DNA from: Chara braunii
Lineage: Eukaryota > Streptophyta > Charophyceae > Charales > Characeae
Direction of reading: 5' to 3'
Length of the DNA stretch: 33,447 nucleotides
NCBI GenBank assembly: GCA_003427395.1
Contig: BFEA01000032.1
Span: 3,424,533 to 3,457,979, forward strand
Numbering within the stretch: the first letter of the stretch is position 1; every line of letters begins with the position of its first letter. Below are positions 1 through 9,930 of the stretch, one piece after another. The position numbers and the translations under genes are program-made. The notes beneath the pieces were generated by a model, which was given only the letters and a program-made list of their open reading frames with translations, did no database searches and was not told the DNA's origin.

Positions 1-48
<48 letters not shown>
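1..48. repeat. (TC)n dinucleotide microsatellite
   Basis: Uninterrupted TC dinucleotides run from the window edge to about position 48, so the true length is unknown. A shorter pyrimidine tract of the same kind lies in the chromovirus 3' LTR near 8455-8475, but the flanking sequence differs, so I do not treat this as the matching 5' LTR. Confidence 0.95.
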
Positions 49-51
<3 letters not shown>

Positions 52-608
52 CTACCTTCTCAGTCTAAGTCTACTCCTGGGTTCTCCTACGGGACTACTA
101 CGAGTATGAAGGATGGTTATGAGTTCTGATGATATTGGAGACAGCGACATTGAGACTGTTAGGTTGAGGACTACTCTTGGGATCTGATTTCATGTTCCTC
201 TGAAGATGTACCTTGACATTGTGAGATTAATATCTGAGACACTGTGAGATCGATATCTGAAACACTGTGAGACTGTGTGTTCGCGACATTTCGGATTTTC
301 GCTACCTCTGACATTTCAAGATACTTTGGAAATATTGAGTTGACGTCATCTTCCCTCTCCTCCGTCCTTCGTCTCTCCTCCCTCCATTCATCTGTGTATG
401 AGAATCACCCCGGCCTTTTCTTCTATATACAAGTCTAGGGCTTCACACCACCGATGTCTGTTTGTGAGTGTTCGATTGCAGTCTGAGTCAGGTCAGAGTC
501 AGTCCATGGGTATCAACTCTTCCGCTGTATTTGTATTAACTCTGTATTATCTGGTCGGTTCTGGGAATCTGCGCCATACTTATGACTGTGTTTCACGAGT
601 ATGCAACA
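49..608 (+). mobile_element. Probable LTR 3' portion of an unrelated LTR retrotransposon
   Basis: This stretch has no convincing protein. A TATA-like TATATAC lies near 423, and the segment ends with CA at 607-608, directly before a plant-type primer-binding site at 611. That is the usual order for an LTR (promoter, R/U5, terminal CA, short spacer, PBS). The 5' boundary is not defined. The sequence does not match the 3' LTR that starts at 7846, so it belongs to another element. The 80-codon open frame at 398-640 crosses the LTR/PBS boundary and is unlikely to be a gene. LTR identity is inference; the PBS is the strongest support. Confidence 0.5.
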
Positions 609-610
609 GT

Positions 611-626
611 TTGGTATCGGAGCAGA
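611..626 (+). promoter_or_regulatory. tRNA primer-binding site, initiator-Met type
   Basis: TTGGTATCGGAGCAGA closely resembles the TGGTATCAGAGC primer-binding site used by many plant LTR retrotransposons, which pairs with the 3' end of initiator methionine tRNA. It sits two bases after a terminal CA. Only about 20 bases of internal sequence follow before a microsatellite begins, so the internal region of this element appears lost or replaced. Confidence 0.6.
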
Positions 627-644
627 CCAGCGTTGGATGACTCA

Positions 645-858
645 CCATTGATTGATTGATTGATTGATAGATTGATTGATTGAGTGAGTGAGTGAGTGAG
701 TGAGTGAGTGAGTGAGTGAGTGAGTGAGTGGAGTGAGTGAGTGAGTGGAGTGAGTGGGGTGGAGTGAGTGAGTGGAGTGAGTGAGTGGAGTTAGTGAGTG
801 GAGTGAGTGAGTGGATTGAGTGAGTGGATTGAGTGATTGGATTGAGTGATTGGATTGA

Positions 859-897
<39 letters not shown>
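645..897. repeat. Tetranucleotide microsatellite, ATTG / AGTG / ATTG blocks
   Basis: An ATTG block (about 648-683) is followed by a long GAGT/AGTG block (about 683-865, with GTGG and GGAG variants) and then a second ATTG block (about 866-897). The minus-strand open frames here are only Ser-Ile-Asn-Gln and Thr-His-Ser-Leu runs produced by the repeat and are not genes. Confidence 0.95.
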
Positions 898-1611
898 CAC
901 CTGTACTCCGTTATCATTAAATCGCAAGTTGCAAATTTTTTTTTTCTCGTACTTACATAGTAATTAGGTCGTTGAATTCTAATTTTAGGTTTGCCAGTTT
1001 TCTCCATACTGCGCACAAATTAGGGAATCGCAAGTCATGATTAACCTAATTAGTGCTAATTAGGGTTAGTCCTAACCTAATCTAACGACCTATCAAGCCT
1101 ATGGGAAGTAAGTGCCAGCCAGGCACCGCGCCAATTAAGGCAGATCGGGCCTGGGCACGGCCACATTCAAACTGCAACTTCACGGAACTTTCACTTTTTG
1201 CAAAACGCATCTTTTATTGCGATTAAAGGTTGAATCTTTCCAGCAAATTCTGTATCTTCCTACTACCATTCATCTTCTACTTACCTCATGACCTTGTCAT
1301 GATGCTAAATTCTCCCGCTTAAATTTCGTGAAACTATTAAATTAAAATTATGTTTAAATGTTTAATCTTGTTTAGACTTTATTCATTTTTACTTGTGCAA
1401 ATTTAAATATTCTTTAATTAAATATTTAACTTTTGCCAAATTAATTGTTACAAATTTAAATATTATTTAATTAAATATTTAATATTTTGCCAAAATTAAA
1501 TTTTATTTAACTAACTCATATTTTCTGATTAAATTTTATTTAATTAAATAATTATATTTAATTTCTCAAAATTCGAAATTTTTTTGGGGGGGGGGAATTT
1601 TTTTTTTTTTG
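898..1611. other. AT-rich non-coding spacer with a duplicated segment
   Basis: No gene is visible. The 1300-1580 part is strongly AT-rich and holds two copies of a 53-bp segment starting at 1398 and 1451, rich in TTTAATTAAATATTTAA. A near-palindrome of ATTAGGGTTAG and CTAACCTAAT lies near 1060-1085. A G10 run (1586-1595) followed by AA and a T run (1598-1610) marks the end of the spacer. Homopolymers of this kind are also prone to assembly error. Confidence 0.7.
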
Positions 1612-1736
1612 GTTAGTGTCAAGTTCGAGGTCAGGGAAGAAAGGGACTGTCTGTGCATTGTTTGCCTCCCTTCCCTTCTTCCAGCCCTACCTTCTCTCTC
1701 CTCCTCTCGGTACTGCGGACTTCAGTCTCCGGCCAC

Positions 1737-1890
1737 GTTAGCATTGTGCCACATCAGCAGCGGGCCACGAATGCAGATTGCCACATTAGCAGCGTGCCAC
1801 GACAGCCGATTGCCAAATCCACAGCGGCCACCTCAGCAGTGCCACATCAGCAGGTGCCACCTCAGCAGTGACACGTCAGTAGCAGACGAA
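1737..1890. repeat. Imperfect GCCACATCAGCAG-type short repeats
   Basis: The word GCCAC followed by (A/G)TCAGCAG or a variant recurs about six to eight times with irregular spacing, just before gag. It also opens each copy of the 300-bp duplication at 1852 and 2152. It probably belongs to the 5' untranslated leader of the chromovirus. Confidence 0.6.
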
Positions 1891-2448
1891 GACAGGATTA
1901 CTTGATACGCCGTAGTCAACGACTTGCTGAGCGCGGATCCAGGGAAACCAAGCCCCAACGGGGACCCAAGACACCTCGGATCCCGCGCAGACGACGCACG
2001 ACCATGGCCGCCACCGCTGACGCAAATTCACAAGCCAGCCCCGAGAGGCCGGTTACTCCTCCTCTGCCAGTTCAGCAGGCAGATGAAACGCAACTAGCGT
2101 TTTTGGAACGTCTCCAGCTATACTCGGAGACAACTGCAGCTGAACTGCCCAGGTGCCACCTCAGCAGTGACATGTCAGCAGCAGACGAAGACAGGATTAC
2201 TTGATACGCAGCAGTCAACGACTTGCTGAGCGCGGATCCAGGGAAACCAAGCCCCAACGGGGACCCAAGACACCTCGGATCCCTCGCAGACGACACACGA
2301 CCATGGCCGCCACCGCTGCAAATTCACAAGCCAGCCCCAAGAGACCGGTTACTCGTCCTCTGCCAGTTCAGCAGGCAGATGAAACGCAATTAGCGTTTTT
2401 GGAACGTCTCCAGCTATACTCGGAGACAACTGCAGCTGAACTGCGCAA
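1852..2448. repeat. Tandem duplication of ~300 bp covering the gag start
   Basis: Copy 1 (1852-2151) and copy 2 (2152-2448) are collinear with few substitutions. Copy 1 has three extra bases (a GAC) just after the MAATA-coding stretch. Both copies carry an ATG in an ACCATGG context (about 2004 and 2303) and encode the same QADETQLAFLERLQLYSETT stretch. Copy 1 ends by running into the leader of copy 2, so only copy 2 continues into gag. Confidence 0.9.
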
Positions 2449-3932
2449 ATGGAAACAGGAGGAAGTCGTCCGCCAGCAGGCAATCCAACGCCAGCTGGCA
2501 GAGGCAGAGGCAGCACGTCAGCAGACCGCAGCCGAAGCTGCAGCAGCCGCACGGTTGTAACAGCAGCAGGTCGAGGCAAGTCAGAATCAAGCTCGTTACC
2601 AGGCTATAATGGAGCTCGCCAACGAAGAAGCCACGTACTGGAGGATACTTCGACAACAGCACTTTCGAGCGAACGAAGAACAAGAGGAGCCAACCGAGGA
2701 AGAGAGAAGAAAGGAGGAAATAGCAGTACTAATGGAACACATGCTGTACACATGCAATTGGCAGCAACGCAAGCTGCTGGCCATGCTGCAGACCCTCATC
2801 CGCATGAAGCCACGCTTGGGACGCAGGAACAGAGGATCACCGCCTTGCAGAACGCAAACAGTCAGCTGCAGACCACTGTCAGTACAGGAGTGGAACGATT
2901 GTCTGCAGTTGAGTCAACGGGCAGTGCAGCTGTAGACTGCAGCCCAGCTTTGGCCGCTCAAGCCAAGCAACTCGAGGAGCGGATCAACCACCTGGTAGCA
3001 TCCCTTGGCGACATCAGCAAGTTTGCTGGAGCATTGATAGTCAGCAATCAGCTGCAGACGCTCAGCGACCGCGTTCAACAACGAACGGCCGCCGTCGTCA
3101 AGGAATGGAAGATGCCGAACTTCAAGATTGAGAAGTTCGACGACTACCAGAAGACTGATCCGCTGCAGTGGTGGATGGCATTCAAAGCGGAGGCAGGCAT
3201 ACATCACGTCCCACCTGAACGGCGTCTTGACGCACTCTACCTCCAACTCATTGGAGGGGTGCAGGCTTTCATGACTCACATGGCCGTCACGTTGGAATGC
3301 ATCATCGCCACCCTCCACACTAAGATCACGTGGGAGGAATTCAAGAAGAAGGTAGAAGACCCGATTCATGGTCAACAACGACAAACGTCACGCCTTGAAC
3401 AAGATCTTCCGCATCTTTCAAGGCCACCAAACATCACGGGAATGGTTGACGGAGTGGCAAAGACTCGTCGCCACCCCGGAGTTAAACCTGCCATTCGACG
3501 CAATCCGGGCTGAGTTCTTCGCCCGATCTTGTGACGGCTTGACAACTGCCCTTGGCAGTGAATTTCAGTATGGCCCGCCAACAGCCCGGTTACGTGGAGA
3601 AAGGCAAAGGTCCGCGGACACCGCAAGTAGCAGCAATCCAGCAAGGATCTAGTGAGGACCACGCAGCCGCTTCAACATCAAGTGACGGAGATGTGGCGGC
3701 AGCGATACCACCGCAACGCTCAAGACCCCGTGGGGGAAAACACAAGGCGAAAACAGCGTCGGCGGATGGAGCAAGACAGTCCCCATGGACGAAATTCGGT
3801 TTCACCGAAGACATGTTCAAGTTGAGGCAGAAATGGGGACGATGTTTATGGTGCAACAGCACTAAGCACATCACTAGTGCATGCCTCGACAAGGACACAG
3901 ACAATGTCAAGCGTCCAGGCTCGGGAAACTGA
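2303..3932 (+). pseudogene. Chromovirus gag remnant (capsid/nucleocapsid)
   Basis: Gag would form the virus-like particle and bind element RNA. I chose the ATG at 2303 because of its ACCATGG context. The N-terminal part is Gln/Glu/Ala-rich and probably coiled coil (about 2440-2760). A capsid-like region follows, with WWMAFKAEAGIH near 3170-3205 and REWLTEWQRL near 3440-3470. A CCHC zinc knuckle, CLWCNSTKHITSAC, lies at 3843-3884 with spacing C-x2-C-x4-H-x4-C, as expected of nucleocapsid. It is broken by a TAA at 2558-2560 and by frame changes near 2825, 3365 and 3580, so no full-length product can be made. Assignment to gag is strong; the exact domain limits are approximate. Confidence 0.85.
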
Positions 3933-4708
3933 GCACCGCGGGAAGTGCATCAACATCACTTCCCAATCCGCCGGACTCGGCTGCCTTGCTAGTAGTCTCT
4001 CTCATGTCCGGGGATGACGCGGTAGTCGCGAGTTCTCGGATTGACTTCGAGAACTATGCTGTCGAGCTGGTCCCGCCGTTGAACCAGCCTCTCCAGGTGC
4101 AAGATTCAAGCGCATGGGCGGTGTTACCGCAGTCGGACAACGAACCGGTTGCTTCGCCAACCCTTCTATCAGAGGACCCGTTGACGGTTGAGGACTTCCA
4201 ATGGTTGCCTCTTCCCTCCACCGTTTTTTTGCCAACACCGCATTGCAATGCCCTCATGGCACAATTGCGCGAATACTTGCACGCTGTAGTACCACCTCCG
4301 TCGACGGACGACGGAGTAGCGGTTGTTGACCTTCGTAGCTATCTTGCGAAGATCAACCACGAGCACGCAATGCAACGGTACGTCGACATCGACGCGCCGC
4401 TCCTCTAAATCCGCATTCAGATCGGAAAGGCGACCTGCAGTGCCTTGATCGATTGTGGAGTGTCTCGCAACTACATCAGCCAAGACTTCATGGCACGCGT
4501 CGGGCTAGGCCCGCGCGTTCGAAGGAAAAGTCAGCCTACNCACGTCACGTTGGCCGATGGTCACACGCAAAAGTCAATCGACCGTTGCGTTGACTCCGTG
4601 CCCGTGTACTTTGCCCCGCTAGCATGCGAGGCCGTGTCATTCGACATTTTGGACACTAAGTTCGACATGATCTTAGGCACGTCATGACTGCAAAGCGAAG
4701 ACCATCCG
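3933..4708 (+). pseudogene. Chromovirus aspartic protease region
   Basis: After a frame change near 3925, a linker of about 160 codons leads to a retropepsin-like domain. The active-site region reads ALIDCGVSRNYIS (catalytic Asp at 4451-4453), and the C-terminal motif is FDMILGTS near 4664-4684. The usual active-site triad is D-S/T-G; here it is D-C-G. Stops interrupt it at 4406-4408 (before the domain) and 4685-4687 (right after ILGTS). A single unresolved base at 4541 falls inside it. Its role would be to cleave the Gag-Pol polyprotein. This copy cannot be expressed intact. Confidence 0.75.
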
Positions 4709-5780
4709 GTGAACTTTTATCGACGCACCATTCATGTTCATGATCGGCGTGGAGAACTAGTCCCGTGTACGGTGTCGCTTCCTCATCCTTCGATTGGTTG
4801 TCACGTGGTCTCCACGACGAGCATTCACCAATCCATCAGCCGACACGACGTCGAGGAGATGGGCATATGTTTTCTTCATGCCCTCCCACCCGTTGACCAG
4901 CCCAATACGGACACATCGGACCCACGTATTATGGAGTTGTTGGACAGCTATGAAAATGCCTTCCAAGCTCCCGCCGGAGTCGTACCGGATCGGCCCATAC
5001 GCCACGGGATCACTCTCGAGGACGGCGCCGTAGTATTTACCGCATGAGCGAAGAGGAGCTTCAAGTGCTTCGGGCACAACTAGACCTCTTGGCCAAGGGA
5101 TGGATTCGCCCTTGCTGTTTGCCATACGGTGCTCCCGTTCTCTTCGTCCAGAAGAAGAACAAGGACCTTCGTTTGTGCATCGACTATCAGAAACTTAACG
5201 CACAAACGATTAAGAACGCCGGCCCTCTCCTCGATGATCTTCCCGAGAGACTAGGCGGCGCCAAGTACTTCTCAAAGCTTGACCTCAAATCCGGCTATCA
5301 CCAGATCGAGATCCAGCCAAGAGATTGGTACAAGACTGCGTTCAAGACGCGGTATGGGCACTTTTAGTGGATCGTCATGCCTTTCGGTCTCACCAATGCC
5401 CCGGCTACTTTCCAAGCGGTATGACGATGGAATTCCACGACCTGCTCGACCGCACCGTACTCATTTACCTCGATGATATCTTGGTTTATAGTCGGTCGCT
5501 GGACGAGCACCTCGAGCACCTTCGTGCCATTTTGGACCGGCTTCGTATCGCCAAGCTCAAGGCAAACCGCGACAAGCGCGAGTTTGCCCAGCAAGAGCTG
5601 GAGTACTTGGGCCATTACGTTACGCCGCAAGGCATTCGTCCGCTCGCGGACAAAGTACAAGCCATTCAAGATTGGTCGGACCTCGCGTGTACTACCGATG
5701 TCCGCTCCTTTCTTGGCTTAGCATCATACTACATGCGCTTCATCAAGAACTTCCAATGGATCGCTGCACCATTGTTGCGA
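4709..5780 (+). pseudogene. Chromovirus reverse transcriptase domain
   Basis: The connecting region (4709-5044, with EEMGICFLHALPP) leads into the palm domain. Visible motifs are [37 protein letters not shown] with a catalytic Asp at 5281-5283, the MPFGLTNAPATFQ region near 5378-5417, and IYLDDILVYS with the catalytic Asp pair at 5472-5477. This is the usual Ty3/gypsy RT order. Breaks are a frame change near 5040, a TAG at 5365-5367, a frame change near 5415 just before the YLDD region, and another near 5785. All catalytic aspartates are still encoded, but in different frames. Confidence 0.93.
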
Positions 5781-5784
5781 CTTT

Positions 5785-6255
5785 GGTGCCCTTCGAGTTC
5801 AATGACGAAGCCCGACACGCGTTCCATACGCTGAAGACGGCTTTGCTTCAAGCTCCCGTCGTAAGCATCTATGACCCGACCTTGCCTACCAAAGTAACTA
5901 CGGATGCTTCCTGTAACGACATTGCCGCAGTTTTGGAATAGCATGACGGCACAGACTGGCATCCGGTTGAGTACTTCAGCTAAAAGGTGCCGCCCATCAA
6001 TTCCCTTGATGATGCAAGGAAGAAGGAATTGCTAGCTTTTGTCACAGTACTTGAGCGATGGCGTCACTTTCTCCTCAGGCGTCGGTGATTCACGTGGGCA
6101 ACGGACAACAATCCGTTGACTTATTACAAGACGCAAGACACGGTGAGCAACACGATCGGTCGCTGGATGTACTTCATCGACCGGTTCGACTTCACCTCCA
6201 AGCATATTTCGGGCCCCTCGAACAAGGCAGAGGATGCTCTCTCGCGAAGACCCGA
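5785..6255 (+). pseudogene. Chromovirus RNase H domain
   Basis: RNase H removes the RNA strand of the RNA/DNA hybrid during reverse transcription. The TTDAS motif carries the first catalytic Asp at 5903-5905. HPVEYFS follows near 5960, then the KKELLAFVTVLERWRHFL stretch near 6020-6070, the WATDNNPLTYY region near 6090-6125 and the terminal NKAEDALSRRPD near 6220-6255. All of this lies in one frame but is interrupted by stops at 5939, 5981 and 6086. The domain runs directly on from RT, as is normal for this group. Confidence 0.88.
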
Positions 6256-6379
6256 TCTTTGTGCCTTGGTGCACTCCACATTCGGCCTCGACGAGGACCT
6301 GCAACACCATTTCGTAAACGGCTACAAGTCGGATCCGGGATTCTCCACACTCTACGTGGACTAATCATCGGATCACCCG

Positions 6380-7823
6380 CCGACAAGCAATTATCGCATT
6401 GTCGACGACTACTTACTTCTCCATACACGAGGCAAGGAATTGTTGTGTGTTCCCCAAGACCGCATCTTGCGCACTTGCCTCCTTGGCGAATACCACTATT
6501 CGCGGCTGGCAGGACACCTTGGCGTCGCACGCACTTGCATGACTCCGCCAGCGATTTCGCTGGCCGGACATCATCAGCGACGTCAATTGGTAGATTCAGT
6601 CATGTGCAGTTTGCCACCGGAACAAAGGGCACCATCAGCTCCCGTACGGCGAACTGAAACCATTGTCGATTCCTCAGGAACCAGGTCTCTCCATTGCTAT
6701 GGATGTGACCGATCCTTTCCCTCACGATTGCCTTGGCCATGATGGTATTCTCACGGTCATTGACCGTTTGAGCGAGTGCGCTCGATTTCTTCCATGCAAG
6801 TATCATGCGACGGCTCCCGAGCTCACACGACTTTCGCATACGGCTGGTTTTGCAGCCACGACGTTCCGGAAGACATCGTCAGCGACCGCGACACTCGTTT
6901 CATGTCAGCCTTTTGGACGACACTTATGGTGGAATCCGGCACCAGCATGAAACCGAGTTTCGCACGACATCCTCAAATGGATGGGCAAACGAAACGTGCG
7001 CACCAGACTGCGCAGATGATGCTCCGCACACTCATCCGCCCGGATCAGAAGGACTGGGTTGATCGCATTCCCGACATCGAGTTTGCCTACAACACCCGGT
7101 GATCGGCATGACTTCTTTCGAGTTGCATCACGGTGGACGGAAAGGTCATATCTTCGCAGACGTTTTGCTTCCACGGGTTGCCGATATCGACGCCGCTTGC
7201 TCCCCCGCTTCGACACGGAAGTACAAGGAACTGCTGGCCGAAGCCCGCGCAGATATGCAAAAGGCTCAGGTCCATATGCAGCGGCAAGCGAATCGACGTC
7301 GCATCCCATGTTCAATCCGCGCCGGCGACCTTGTTTGGGTCACCTCCGAGGAATTCGCGCTCGAGCAGCACGTCTCGCGCAAGCTTCTCCCTAAGTGGTT
7401 TGGGCCATGGAAGGTCACTTCAGCAGCTGGCGACGACCCCGCGGGTCCATCTTTCATAATCGAGATTCCCCCGCATTTGACGGTCCACCCGGTATTTCAT
7501 GCTTCGAAGCTGGCGGTCTACACTCCAGCCTCACGAACCGACTTTCCAGGCAGAAGATGGTCAAACGACCGTCCTTCAATGGACGGTCACCAGGAGGTCG
7601 ACCGTGTCCTCACCCATCGCAAGCACGACAACAAGCCGATGCAGTACAAAGTTACATTCAAACAATGCGATCCCGACAACACACGCTGGATTTCACGAGC
7701 TGATCTGAAGGCGACAACACCCCTCATCTTCGCACACTAAGAAAAACAGCGACTTGCTAAGGAAGCTGCCCAACCCGCCCGGCTTGCACGAGCATCGGGC
7801 AGACAGCTCCGCCCTCGCAATTA
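6380..7823 (+). pseudogene. Chromovirus integrase with GPY/F module and chromodomain
   Basis: The N-terminal zinc-binding HHCC motif is visible as HYSRLAGHLG (near 6494-6524) and CAVC (6603-6614). The catalytic core has the first Asp in AMDVTDPF (6702-6704) and the second in VSDRDTRF (6884-6886). The third residue, normally Glu in the DGQTER motif, is Lys here (AAA at 6992-6994), so the DDE triad is broken. C-terminally a GPY/F module (KLLPKWFGPWKV, near 7380-7415) and a chromodomain-like tail (about 7588-7712, EVDRVLTHR ... NTRWISRADL) follow. Chromodomains steer integration to marked chromatin. Stops lie at 6362, 6591 and 7738 and frame changes near 6540, 6850 and 7095. An open tail runs past 7738 to a TAG at 7821-7823, probably the original end. 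Confidence 0.9.
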
Positions 7824-7834
7824 GCTCGCTCTTC

Positions 7835-7845
7835 AAGGGGGGGAG
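7835..7845 (+). promoter_or_regulatory. Polypurine tract of the chromovirus
   Basis: AAGGGGGGGAG lies directly before the TGTGTGG start of the 3' LTR. This purine run would prime plus-strand DNA synthesis. It fixes the 5' boundary of the LTR at 7846. Confidence 0.85.
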
Positions 7846-8677
7846 TGTGTGGCATACTGATACCACACGGGCCCCAGTTAGGGCCCCGTTCTGTAGTGGG
7901 CACGGGTAGGACTAGTTACCGGGTCACGACGGTCCCAGTTAGGTCCAGGTACGCCTAGGAACCATCGGTTCAGTCCAGGGTCCGGTAGGCCTCGCTTAGA
8001 CCCCACCAGACCCAACGGCTAGTTAGGCCAGATACCGGCCCATCGGTAGGACCGGCCGGCGGCGAAGTTTAGGCGCCACTCTTCAGAGTCAAAAATCAGA
8101 TCTGAACCGTTGGGCCTGATCAACGGTCCAGACCCGAAGGTCCTCAGTAGGACTGAGGCCGACCCAACACTATATCAGCTGGGTACCAGCCTCAGTCGGT
8201 AGGTTAGTCTACGGTTAGTCTACGGTTAGTCTATGAGTTAGTCCTCAGGATTAGCGCAGCGTTTCAACTGGAAGATGAGCAGCGAGAAGGGATTAGCGCA
8301 GCAGCAAGGAGGAACAACGAGGCAACGCCTCAGCGCAGGAGTGGGATAGCGCCAGCCTTTGGCCCAGCACCCAGCCCTGCAGCGCCATAGCTGCATAGCC
8401 AGGTACCAAGGAGAAAGGTTTCGCCTTTCCTCCCACTTCTTCCTCCTCCGCTCGTCTCTCTCTCTCTCTCTCTCCTCTAAGTCTATGTGTATGATGCTGT
8501 TTTGATTTATGGCGAACAAAGGTTTCGCCTTTCCTCCCGCTTCTNTTTATGGCGAACAAAGGTTTCGCCTTTCCTCCCGCTTCTTCCTCCTCAGCTCGTC
8601 TCTCTCTCTCTCTCTCTCCTCTAAGTCTATGTGTATGATGTTGTTTTGATTTCTGAAGTTCGCCATAGCTTTTTTCA
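7846..8677 (+). mobile_element. 3' LTR of the chromovirus
   Basis: The LTR begins TGTGTGGCATACTG right after the polypurine tract. A TATA-like TATATC lies at about 8171, and an 11-bp tandem (GGTTAGTCTAC, three copies, 8202-8234) lies downstream of it. The 3' end is uncertain: a CA at 8676-8677, right before an ATT microsatellite, is my best candidate. The apparent length is inflated because a single N at 8545 is flanked by an exact 39-bp duplicate, so roughly 40 to 150 bp may be an assembly duplication. No paired 5' LTR is present in the window. Confidence 0.7.
8506..8584. repeat. Exact 39-bp direct repeat flanking a single N
   Basis: Bases 8506-8544 and 8546-8584 are identical and separated only by one N at 8545. 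The surrounding LTR sequence (about 8415-8505 against 8560-8655) is also nearly duplicated. The simplest reading is two overlapping contigs joined without merging. Confidence 0.85.
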
Positions 8678-8678
<1 letters not shown>

Positions 8679-8726
<48 letters not shown>

Positions 8727-8744
8727 GTTATTATTATTATTATA
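8679..8744. repeat. (ATT)n trinucleotide microsatellite
   Basis: About twenty ATT units with one GTT interruption follow directly on the likely LTR end. The open frames here (poly-Ile or poly-Asn) are repeat artefacts. Confidence 0.95.
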
Positions 8745-8909
8745 TGCACGATAGGTTGGATACACGTGGCATCTGTGTTGGGGATCGAGGTTGTGAGTGA
8801 TGCGAGAGACATACCTGGTGCGGGAATCGTGCGGCATTGGCCGATACCTGCTCGTAATTCGGGGGAGTTGTTGTCGTCATCTTCGGCAGTGTAGTATAGG
8901 CTAGATAGG

Positions 8910-9128
8910 ATCTGCCATCTGTAGTCTAGGCGCAGAGCGCCAGATAAGGAAATCGACAATGGTTCTGTGTTGATGATGAAGAGACTCTTCCCACATTGTC
9001 ACTTATGAGCTTTTGCTGCGCTCTTATTTGGTGGGAATCGTAATGCCAGTCTGCTATTGGTCAGAAGACACGACTATCTGGTCACATGTGTATGATGCAG
9101 CTGATTTCCGAAGTTCGCTATTGCTCCC
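8910..9128. repeat. Dispersed repeat R, copy 1
   Basis: The copy starts at ATCTGCCATCTGTAGTCTAGGC and ends at CACATGTGTATGATG ... GAAGTTCGCTA. It matches copies at 9144 and 10567 over about 210-225 bp with scattered substitutions. Its last 40 bp also resemble the 3' end of the chromovirus LTR (TGTGTATGATG ... GATTTCTGAAGTTCGCCATAG, about 8630-8667). I recognise no coding capacity. Confidence 0.75.
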
Positions 9129-9143
9129 CTTCAGCATTAATAG

Positions 9144-9625
9144 ATCTGCCATCTGCAGTCTGGGCGCAGAGAGCCAGATAGGATGGCGAGATTGGTTTTG
9201 TGTTGATGAAGAGGAGACTATACCTGCATTATCAATTATGATCTTTGTTGTGATTTTATTTGATGGGACTCGTAATGCAATTTTGTTTTTGAACCAAGGT
9301 CACGAGTAGCTGGTCACATGTGTATGATGCTGTTTGATTCCTGAAGTCCACTATCGATTGTATTCAAATTAATTGTTTACTATTATTATTATTATTCATT
9401 ATTATTCATTATTATTATTTATTATTATTATTATTACTATTATGCGTGCAAACAGGCTTCGCATCGGACTGGCGACGAGCTCCCAAGCACAAAGCTCAGA
9501 AATATGGCTGATAAGAACACAGATCGATTACAAGCTCACTTCGGATGGCTATGGCGCAACAGTGCCCAACAACTCTCTGTTCGCACACACAGGATCACCC
9601 TGGATACCGCACGCATGCACTACAC
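9144..9625. repeat. Dispersed repeat R, copy 2 (long form with internal ATT microsatellite)
   Basis: The first ~215 bp match copy 1. They are followed by an ATT-rich microsatellite (about 9380-9443) and then about 170 bp (GGCTTCGCATCGGACTGGCG to the CACCCTGG region) that also recur in copy 3. The repeat unit is therefore about 480-500 bp with a microsatellite in its middle. Short open frames here are not conserved between copies. Confidence 0.75.
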
Positions 9626-9930
9626 TACACCTATAGCTATGGCTACGCTCTCCTTCAACTTATTGCACTCTCCGGGCATCTGCAGGCCACCATTGCACAA
9701 GTCGCTGTAGCAGCGCTTCCGCATGGCTTACGCAGGAAAATGAATGAATGACTTGGCGCTGCATCCTAATTTATACTTCTGTTTGGTACCGGCCTGCTCC
9801 TACCATCGGCCCTGAGTGCCCGCAGTCCCGTATGGTATTTTCTTGACTAAACCTGGACTGACTAGGATTGTACCACTGACTGCATGGGGGGGTACCGCCT
9901 GTTCAGTACAGTCGCACTGCTTACCGCCCG

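Larger units (their letters stand above)
1612..8677 (+). mobile_element. Decayed Ty3/gypsy chromovirus (LTR retrotransposon)
   Basis: The domain order is gag with a CCHC knuckle, protease, reverse transcriptase, RNase H, integrase with GPY/F module and chromodomain, polypurine tract, 3' LTR. That order with a chromodomain after integrase defines the chromovirus branch of Ty3/gypsy elements. All domains lie on the plus strand but jump between frames. In-frame stops are visible at 2558, 4406, 4685, 5365, 5939, 5981, 6086, 6362, 6591 and 7738, and frame changes near 2825, 3365, 3580, 3925, 5040, 5415, 5785, 6540, 6850 and 7095. No 5' LTR or primer-binding site matching the 3' LTR is found upstream, so the copy is 5'-incomplete and non-autonomous. 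The 5' limit is approximate. Confidence 0.9.

Noticed and set aside
1-608. 5' LTR of the chromovirus
   Set aside because: Its sequence does not match the 3' LTR at 7846-8677 apart from a TC tract.
580-1016. Minus-strand frames with Ser-Ile-Asn-Gln and Thr-His-Ser-Leu repeats
   Set aside because: They are direct translations of the tetranucleotide microsatellite.
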